Assembly (NCBI GenBank): GCA_020746835.1
Contig: JAGPNK010000025.1
Coordinates: 1-64,000, forward strand
Length of the DNA stretch: 64,000 nucleotides
Direction: 5' to 3'
Source: Stachybotrys elegans
Lineage: Eukaryota > Ascomycota > Sordariomycetes > Hypocreales > Stachybotryaceae
Shown here one piece after another: positions 55,922 to 64,000 of the stretch (position 1 is its first letter; each line of letters opens with the position of its first letter). A model generated the notes under the pieces. It was given only the letters and a program-made list of their open reading frames with translations, searched no databases and had not been told where the DNA came from. The position numbers were made by a program, and so were the translations under genes.

Positions 55922-58900
55922 ACCACACGAGCATCATAGCCAGGACCGCCACGAGGTAGCATAATCTCAACCCTTTGGGGTACTTAGACTCCGGCCATCG
56001 TCGCTATTGACAGCAAGTTACCTTTCTCGGCTGACTGTTTTGGCTGCGCTATCCTGCGCTTAACCCCGATAACATGTTGCACAGCTACTAAAGCGACAAG
56101 ATCCATCAATTTGCACGGATGGACAAGGATGGAGAAAAGGGCAAACGAACAATAGGGTCACGGGCAAAATAGGCAGTCACATGGTAGCCTTCGATGCACT
56201 TAGTATTCAAGGCATCATGAAAACCCCTTGAACGAACCTTGGTAGATCGATCGGCCCAGTAAAGCTGTGGGAGCGCCACAATGCAACGCTGTCTCTGGAA
56301 AATACCACATTTGCCAGTTAGAGTACAACTAACACAATCATGGACAATATCCAATGTCCCAAGCACAACGTGATTGACATCACCAGCCTCATTGACTTGG
56401 AACTTGAGATCCTGGGGCTCAGACATAGCTAGTAGAGTTACTTCTGTACTTCACAGCAACTTACAAACAGTAGACTCAGCGCAGGCTTTCTCCTCAGACA
56501 GATGCCTCTACTGCCCACCCACAGATTGTCCGCAAACGTTTCTACCTATAGCTTCCCCACATCGAAGATCAACAGGTTGTCTACAGGCTTGGCGAATTTT
56601 ATCAGTAAAACCAGCAAGGTAAGCAGTGACATCAGCAGTCTGGCAGTAAAGGAAAGGACTGGTTCCATCTTTAGGTTACGGCCTAGTTGTTGCGCGTCGC
56701 TGTCTTCATTGTAGGGGCAAATGGTCTCATACCTGGGGCCGCGAATGGCGGAAGCTGACGAACGGACGATACAGAAATCCTCTATGAATTAGTAGTGTGA
56801 CATGAGATGCGCTGGGCCTTGAGAAGTACTGATAATTTAGCTTGGAGGAATTTCTCGTCCTGAACTTCACTTGTCACAAGTGGTTAACACTAGAGCAATG
56901 GCTATGCATTTGAGATACGCCCAGTTACGGTCACAACAGGCCCCAAGTCAATGGAGATATACCACAAGCCTGTGCGATGGGTTTGCCCATACCCTTTTCT
57001 AGCCTATGACATACTGGTCTGTTCCGCCACTGGCTGGCATCCCAGGAGTAAGTCTGGGTGGTAAATCCACATCTTGTCGTGCCATGGCCAGTCCGTTTCT
57101 TACCCATATTTATTAGAATCCTCTGGCTGGTGCTTACATGTCATAGCCTCTAGCTTCACATGCCAAGTTTGTACAAGTTCAACTACGGGCCGTAGAATTA
57201 ACTCCGCCATGTATTTTCCAAGGCATGTTCATGGACCAAGCCAAACCGCCAGTAGTGATACCGCGGATTGTGTCCACATCTTTTTCGTTCCAACCAGCAA
57301 CGTAGCCAAAGTGCTCAAAATACTCGCCCCATAACAGATCTCGAATATGAGCGCGTAGGAATCAATGACAAAGTTGGTATTCGCAGGTATTTGAGACCGT
57401 CCAGGACACGAGGGGTCGGATATAATTGGGGAACTGAGATGCCTCAAGAGGCCTTATGTATCAATTCCAGGATATAGCTGCCCATGTGTGGAAGTTCGGT
57501 CGATTGCATTTCCAATATTATGAATATATGTATGGACAAAGTCCTGCGCGTCCCTGACATACGTGTCTGCTGAGGTTTGACAAAATGCGTCTCCACTGCG
57601 GACATGACATCTCGCCATGGTTGTCCGCTGATAAGCCCTAAGTGAATCAAGAATACAGTCCATTAGGTAGCCACTGTTGTTTGACTTTGCTATGAGTATG
57701 AGAATCTCGGAAGACCGTTTCCACATGCTCAGTAGAAGTCAAGACTATAAAGGTTTAGCAGATAATTGAGAATGGAATAAAAGATCTGTTCTTAACCCCC
57801 CGGCATTGAGTAGGGTCAGGAGGCTGTTAGTGCTAGTCCTGAGACCAACACAGATTACGCTGTCTACCAGAAACTCATCTCAAAGGCCACTTATCCCTTG
57901 ACACTTTCTGGGCAAGGTAGCAAGGCTGCAGTCGAGCTCTTTGAGCGCTTCCTTTGTATCTTCCAATGTCCGGAACGACTGTTAGGTCTTGTTTCTGTCA
58001 GTGGCCGAGGCCTCCTGGCGAAGGGGTTGACTGAGATCTTGGTAGACGTGCCAGGGAGACGCTTGGATTTCAGCAAGTCAAGTTTAGCACCATGACTTTG
58101 GAAACGTGCTTTCCGGCCACATTTGCTAATCTTGTGACTGTTCTCCAGTACCTGGATCCAAAAGACGTTTCATGTTGATGTTGCTTCTTTGGGGGTTAAA
58201 TGGTCGACCCTAAGAATGGCCTGTCACTCATCAAGAACCAGCTTATGCTCAGATCTGGAATTCGAGGATATTCTCGAGTAAACCGTGGTCCTAGTCAGCA
58301 CTAGCCAACGCATCCGGATCCTCTTAATTTGAAACCCTAGTCAAGGGTCTACTGCTTCTGTCCACCCATCACTGCCAAACTTGCTTTTCACTCCAGGCTT
58401 CGGCTCCGTAACAAGTTGTCCTAATCAATGGCGACATAGATGCTGCCATAGTATGGTTTCAGAGTGTCTTTAGTGGTCAACACTCGTAGGACACAGATCT
58501 GATTCTATACCAAGGCTCCTGAGGGCAAAGGGCAAGAACCAACATAGAACCGCCCTTGTTCGATTCTAACAAGGCGGCAGTTGCCAATCCCCCTGAAATC
58601 GTCAATATCACTCCCTACATGCTGAGCGTATGCGGCCTTTTAAGAATGAGTAAGCTGTCCGGCCTCGATACCTGAGCTCCTTCCACTGACGCCCATCGAT
58701 AAATTTGGCGAGAACTCTCTGTTCCACCACAAATTCACGACAAAGAGGCTCCAGCAAATACGACATATTCACCTACCCAACCGATGGCAAAGTACTTGAC
58801 TGTCAAGGATATCCAGGAACTGTTCAACTACATGCGATTGGGATCTGCAGCATTGAAATGCCTCTGGACTATTTTGACCAGCTTGTAACGAGCGCAAGTT

Positions 58901-60734
58901 GTCGGGACAAGAAACGTAATATCGATGTGCTTCCGAGACGCCATGATATCCTCTCAGCCCACTGAAGAGCTGTCTGCGGTTCTTTGAGGTCTTTTGTGCT
59001 CACGGCAGACCGTTTCTGACTTTACACCGTCGCTGTCATTAAAGATTGGAAACTCCTTCTAGACTCCAACTGAGTCTTGAGTCGTTGGTCAGACCCTCAG
59101 TAGGACAAAGAAGTCGAGAGCGCAAAAGAAATGAAGAGCCAAGCTCGCGGGGCTCCGCTAGCGCTCGAGATCTCTACGGCCCAGAAGATTACAGAGTCAG
59201 TCCCGATGACATTATCTGGGGACGTACTGAGCCAAATGTGGTGGACTGCATGCCGTGTTTTGACATGTCAACGGCGAAATTGGTGGTGAGAGTAAGCACT
59301 CCGGGATGGGATGTGGATTTCCTGTTCATGTGCCCCAATGGATAGACCAGCGACTTTACGGAGGCCCCTCTGACAATAAAGACAATAGATGACACTTGGC
59401 CCCCGGATCGAATCCATGTTGATATTGTGCATTTTATAATGATTAACCTCACTATTTCTTTAGGCGGTTGGCTGTCTCAAAATCCCACTCGTACAGCAAG
59501 TCTCTGACGCCACTGCGGTAAGGGTAAACTACAGCTTCACTTCCACCGACTACGTGCCAGCCACAGCAGCGGATCCAAAGCAAGACTAGCAGAAAGCTTG
59601 TCTAGAGGCAGTGATGGAGCTTCTCGGATATCATCAAGAGAGCCTACCGTCATTACTAAAGCGATACCAAGGACTTCCCCGCAAAAGTCAAAGATATAAC
59701 ACTGACCTACTATCCTTACAGTGCAACATGGACGGCAAGTCTGCTCTGGAGGATCTCAGGCAGCATCCCAATGATGCCGCTACAGCTGCGATGTTGTGCT
59801 TACTTTCAGCATCCAAGTGACATTTACTATAGAGTAGGTGTATGCAAATAATAGTAGCTTTACTACCTGCAGAACTAAAGAACAGAGACAAACAAGAACG
59901 GGATTATCAGAATCACCCATTGGCGAGACCCAGAGAACAATGAGGGGGCTGCAGCAGAGGCAGCGGCAGCCAACGCGTATGTAGTCGGGGACTTACAGTT
60001 AGCCAAGTGACAATTACACACTGAATCAGCAACTAATGACAATGGCAAGTGCCGCTCACAGTCGAAGGATGTCCCCTACGACTATCAACTCATCAGGGCT
60101 ATCGCCCAAATAGCTGCAGTGGCGAGGTGTCGTCAAGTTCCAGTAATTCGATGCCTTAACGGCAATGTAAGTCGGTTGCCTTCGACAACCGAGCGGCGAA
60201 CAGGTACCGAGTGGGTACCACAAGCGGTTATCACCAAGGAACTGCAAAATATAATGACCGCGAGAAGACCGGCCAGACTGGTCCTCGACCTTTATATCTT
60301 ACGGTCAGATATTGTGCGCCTGGTGAATTCGGCAGCTTCATCTTGAAAAGAGCCGTACACTCGTAGCCTGGGTCTGATTGGCTTGTTCCGGTCATCATGT
60401 CCAGCGAGTAATTTGGGTTTCGGGCATTCTCGACGTCATGGCGTTCAATGAAGCGAGATCGAGGTTAGTCGAGTCATTGCCACCAGTTTATGTGCTGTTC
60501 GGCCTTACCAACCTAGGACCTCGCTGTCTCGAGTAGGAGAGCTCACGCCATATCAAACGACATAGATGTTGACAGAGAAGCGGCGAGTCCTCGAGTACCT
60601 CTTACAGCAGGAGAAGGTCCGTGATGAGCTCGGCATACAATGTCGATGGCCTATTTGAGCTTGCTTGTTGACGTGGAGATGGCCCGCAGCTGCAGGAAGC
60701 AGGCCGTCAACGTACTACACCTCTTTATGCAAAA
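55922..60734. other. No intact gene
   Basis: About 4.8 kb with short frames only. On the minus strand at about 58095-57890, QASPWHVYQDLSQPLRQEA, a stop, then LEDTKEALKELDCSLATL in the same frame looks like a decayed helical protein. The minus frames 57726-57454 and 57447-57229 also read like protein but show no domain. Dispersed-repeat copy 8 lies within. Confidence 0.4.
59313..59402 (+). repeat. Dispersed ~100-bp repeat, copy 8
   Basis: GTGGATTTCCTGTTCATGTG, a CCCCAATGG.ATAGACCAGCG core and TGACAATAAAGACAATAGATG. Small deletions relative to copies 2 and 5. Confidence 0.65.
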
Positions 60735-61218
60735 ATGTTTCCTGCAATCGCCAAGGACATGGACCCGCGCGAGAAGTGGACATGGATGCATTATTATATA
60801 TTATGGAAGCGCATCGCAAATCTTCTTATATCGCACTGGCTCGAGCCGTTTTACGATGACAAGAGCCAGCTAGTTGAAAACCTGGAGACGATCCTAGATC
60901 CTTTCTCCAGACTGCCAGGACTACGCTTACGACTCAACGGCAGTATTCAAATACCAAGATCATTTTATTTGGCATCTGTACAGCTCCGCATACCTTTTAC
61001 TATAGAACTGGCAATCTATCAATCCGACTGCCATCTTGTGGAAGCCATGGACTAATGGAAGTTTGAATGGAGTGGACGCCGACCCCGAGGAAAGCCTCTG
61101 GCAACCTATCATCCGCGTGGCAGTTTGCGATCCGGTCTTTGAGGTTGTCAGGCTTGGCTCCACGGACGGGGAGCGAACGGTTTCTCCATCAGGTCACTTC
61201 GTCAGGATACGGAGATAG
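60735..61218 (+). pseudogene. Unrecognised coding relic
   Basis: Open frame 60735-61055 reads MFPAIAKDMDPREKWTWMHY to WLEPFYDDKSQLVENLE. After its stop, coding character resumes in another frame (DPEESLWQPIIRVAVCDPVF, ending 61218). No family recognised. It could be two exons with an unresolved junction, but no good splice pair was found. Confidence 0.35.
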
Positions 61219-62393
61219 CCATCGCATCGAATGGGTTTGCACTTATCTTTTGGGAAGGTCTGGAAAGTCCTGCCTCCCCGTGCCGAGCGTAAAGGAAGAC
61301 AAATATGCCACGGATATCAAGTGGACACTCCGACAAAGGCATCACGGGCTGGTCCTCTAAAGCAGCAGACGATCCAGTGTTAGATACTTCATGTCCGGAG
61401 TCCACGGCATGGACACAGAACTGATTCAGAGCAACACGGCACTTACATCCATAGACCCATTCTTACAGCTTGATGCAAGCTGCCGTGACGGTAGACCCTT
61501 GCGAAGCCTCTTCGGTACTATCACGGCCACAAGAGGATCAGCTAGTATTAATAATCCCTGGTCCTTTCTAATTATGACCTAGGGGTGAGAGCAAGATAAT
61601 TGGAAGAAGAGCAGCAGCAAAGTAAATCCACCCATTCCAGACGGCCCAGGAGGTGGCCTTGGAGTTATATCAGGCCTTGATCCCAGGATTTCTTGAGTTT
61701 CTCTGGGCAATAACAGCGCTAGTATGGGGCACATAACCGTCATTGCCCCTCTAATAGTCACTGCCCAAGATTAGTACCCAGAGGAACAATGACATGGAAC
61801 GCAGAATCGTTGTCCCTTGGCCTTGGATGTTCGCTACTCAGTTACCAGGAGACGCCTCGTATGTGCCCTCAATATCAATGGCCTGGCCAGAGAGATCGCG
61901 GATATTGATACCATAGTCCACGACTTCCCGTGCGTTCGCCAACACGCAAATGCCAGCCTGTAGAGTTGTTGGAGTCTACTCCTCGATGAGACGCTCAAAT
62001 AACTGTAGAAAAATGGGCGACGTCCCATAGTAGACGAGGGTTCTGAATGTGATGCTAGACTTCCCCTTCTTCTCCTTGCTAGCGCTCGTTTGACAATGCG
62101 ATGTTTGAGAGTGTCCGAGACTGCAGGTTGGAAGAACATCGCCGACTAGACGAGATCCTAGTCGCCTACACGGGCGAATCCAAGCTCCCAGCACTGCGTC
62201 ATGTGATTGTCGGTGGGGTGGTCAGGGTTCATAGAAGTCTCCTGTTGGCGTTGGGGACACCATCGGCTGTCTCGAGAGAGCGACTAGTAGAGACGTTCTG
62301 AATCTGCAAGTGGTTTTCCGCACAAGCAGGGGATGATTCTCTATGGTTAAGGTGCTCGGCGTCGTCGTTCTGCGCCTCGATGCGTTCCATGTC
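61219..62393. other. No gene recognised
   Basis: About 1.2 kb of short overlapping frames without domains. Confidence 0.35.
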
Positions 62394-63610
62394 CTACCAT
62401 ACCAGAGTCCTTGTTGACAATTGCGTAGATATTAGAGGAGTCTTTTCTGACCATTCCCCGTTGAATCCGTGGACATGACAACGCCTCTGCTCAGTAGCGC
62501 TCCTGAAGTCCAGGAAGTGTCCCGTTCGGGAGTTCACGAGGGCAAAAAACGGAAGTTGATCTGACACTTGCACAGGAATCCAGTGGTGATATGAGTTTGT
62601 GGTACCACCATCGTAATGGTCCAGAGGCCCGACAGTACGTGCTGACGATAGTATCCCCCTATGATTGCCTGGTACGACGGTTGGAGACTGGTCCCTTGCT
62701 AGGAGAGCCGAACCCGTGGCCCTGTGGAAGATTGGGTAGTTACGGAGTAGCCATTGGCCGTAGGGAGACCTACCGATCCTCACCAGTGTTGCTTGCGTCA
62801 GTTCCGCGATATGCCACTGTTGGTTCTTTCTGCCGTGATAATAGTAGGCAATAACAGGAGTCACAGCAGCCGTGCCGCTTCCAGACAAGTCGAGAACCTT
62901 CTTCTCATTGTCAATGCTCCTGATTATATACGAATCGTCATCGCCGATTGATTCGACAAACCAAAGTTGGGAACATGATGTATCAGTTGGGGAAGTCCTG
63001 TCAGCATTGCCGAATTGTTGCCTCTATCATACTCAAGATACCATCCGGTATGTGCGTGAGAGATACAATACACCTGGGGAAAGACAATTAGCTCAAATTC
63101 CCAGTGCTGCTGCTGCCTGTCGTTCCATGTGGATGAGACTGCAGCGTTGCCGGGATCTTTCGTAAGAGTTAGAGCCTTATTATTCGAGTTATTGTTGATC
63201 CGATAATTTGCAGTTCTGTGCAGTTCATCAGTTTGTTAATATCATGTAAAGAAGTTTCCATATAAAGAGCTTACCCATTAGCATCATTAACCCACTCGAA
63301 CTTCCAGTGTTGGTTAGGATTGTTTGTCTGCTGGAAATATACGACCACCAGGGCACCGTCTCCGCCTGATCTGCCCTTGACATCTAACATGCTGCCGAAT
63401 TGAGAACTCCTAACACGGAACCTGACACCATCTGGGAGTGCATTTGAGACCGATCTGCTAGGGTCTTACGAGTGGCGAATTTCTCTTGACCAGCTGATGG
63501 TACAGACCCATCGATGATTGCCCCCATTCCGAGGACAGAGCCATTAGACTTGGTGCAAATCCAGTAGGCTCCTTCGGCTGCAGTGAGAAGATATATGAAC
63601 TCTATCTCAA
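62394..63610 (-). pseudogene. Ricin-B-type beta-trefoil lectin gene, damaged
   Basis: Clear QxW-type trefoil repeats run on the minus strand: FGSMLDVKGRSGGDGALVVV ending NPNQHWKFEWV, a 59-nt intron (63274-63216, GTAAGC..GCACAG), then ANYRINNNSNNKALTL ending QQQHWEFEL, and SYIIRSIDNEKKVLDLSG ending NQQWHIAEL. Between the second and third repeat the frame changes near 62985; either a 50-nt intron (GTGTAT..GATAG) or a frameshift explains it. The N-terminal part (EGAYWICTKSNGSVLG) is separated by another frame change, and the expected ATG near 63625 runs into a TAG. Only the carbohydrate-binding lectin fold is visible; no toxin catalytic domain is present. Probably a pseudogene. Confidence 0.65.
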
Positions 63611-64000
63611 TGCCTCAGAGCCAGCCATTTATAGTACCCCCTTTACAGGGTGTGCTTATTGTTGGGCCGTTCTTCAAGTTGGCAATGCAGCGCATACAAC
63701 CCCGACGGCTTCTTTTAGATGAGGCTTATCATTGCCTATGCTGATGCATGAACGCCCAAAAGTCTGTAATCTGACTTGCCGGTCTCTACCATCCTTGTCA
63801 GCCGATACGGTACTTGTAAAAAGGCTGCGTGCCCTTCCTCGAACTGGCTTCGTTTGCAGTTTCAATGATAGAAAGGGATCTTCACGAAATCTCCCTATCA
63901 ATGGACGACGAGAATAAAACGCTGGCCATAACAAGTGGTGAGGCCAGCGAGGATAAACCACAGGTCGTCAAAACAGATGTGGGATTTCCCGTTTGTGTGC
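63611..64000. other. Window end; no gene recognised
   Basis: 390 bases upstream of the lectin relic. The minus frame 63961-63674 has no domain. A dispersed-repeat copy begins at 63979 and is cut by the window end. Confidence 0.35.
63979..64000 (+). repeat. Dispersed ~100-bp repeat, copy 9 (cut by window end)
   Basis: Begins GTGGGATTTCCCGTTTGTG, identical to the family start; the rest lies outside the window. Confidence 0.65.

Overview
The window looks like an accessory region of a filamentous ascomycete (Pezizomycotina) nuclear genome. Introns are 46-84 nt with GT..AG ends and CTRAY-type branch sites. The recognisable families are fungal ones: DUF6594, PTH11-like rhodopsin-domain receptors, divergent Hsp70-like ATPases and TPR-CHAT proteins. 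A TA-rich block at the left edge resembles DNA eroded by repeat-induced point mutation (RIP). The species cannot be named from the sequence, and no rRNA, tRNA, CRISPR array or intact transposase was recognised.

Layout. 1-2690 is a gene-free, extremely AT-rich block. 2691-5690 is normal in composition but has no convincing gene; it carries two facing copies of a short dispersed repeat. 5691-33722 is a gene-dense island: an ankyrin-vWA gene (-), a lectin-like beta-propeller gene (+), a trypsin-fold protease (+), a coiled-coil gene with N-terminal repeats (-), a ten-exon Hsp70-like ATPase (+), a second ankyrin-vWA gene (+) with the same exon plan, a short TPR gene (-), a 979-residue TPR-CHAT protein (-), a small unknown gene (-), a decayed second TPR-CHAT gene (-), a DUF6594 membrane protein (-), a small unknown gene (+), a caspase-fold protease (+) and a second trypsin-fold protease (-). 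33.7-64 kb is mostly degraded: relics of a coiled-coil gene, a PTH11-like receptor, a FAD monooxygenase, an MFS transporter and a ricin-B-type lectin, with scattered copies of the short repeat.

How the genes may work together. Four different protease domains with their key catalytic residues in place lie within about 24 kb (trypsin, CHAT, caspase, trypsin), plus a broken CHAT copy. They are mixed with binding or switch modules (ankyrin, TPR, vWA with an intact metal site, a beta-propeller) and an ATPase. This is the parts list of proteolytic cell-death or conflict modules seen in NLR-linked fungal genes and in bacterial ternary conflict systems. No NACHT or NB-ARC NTPase was seen. That the genes act as one system is inference from domain content and proximity only. 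Several members are visibly decaying, as expected for fast-turnover conflict loci. Exon boundaries were derived by hand from splice motifs, reading frame and comparison between paralogues.
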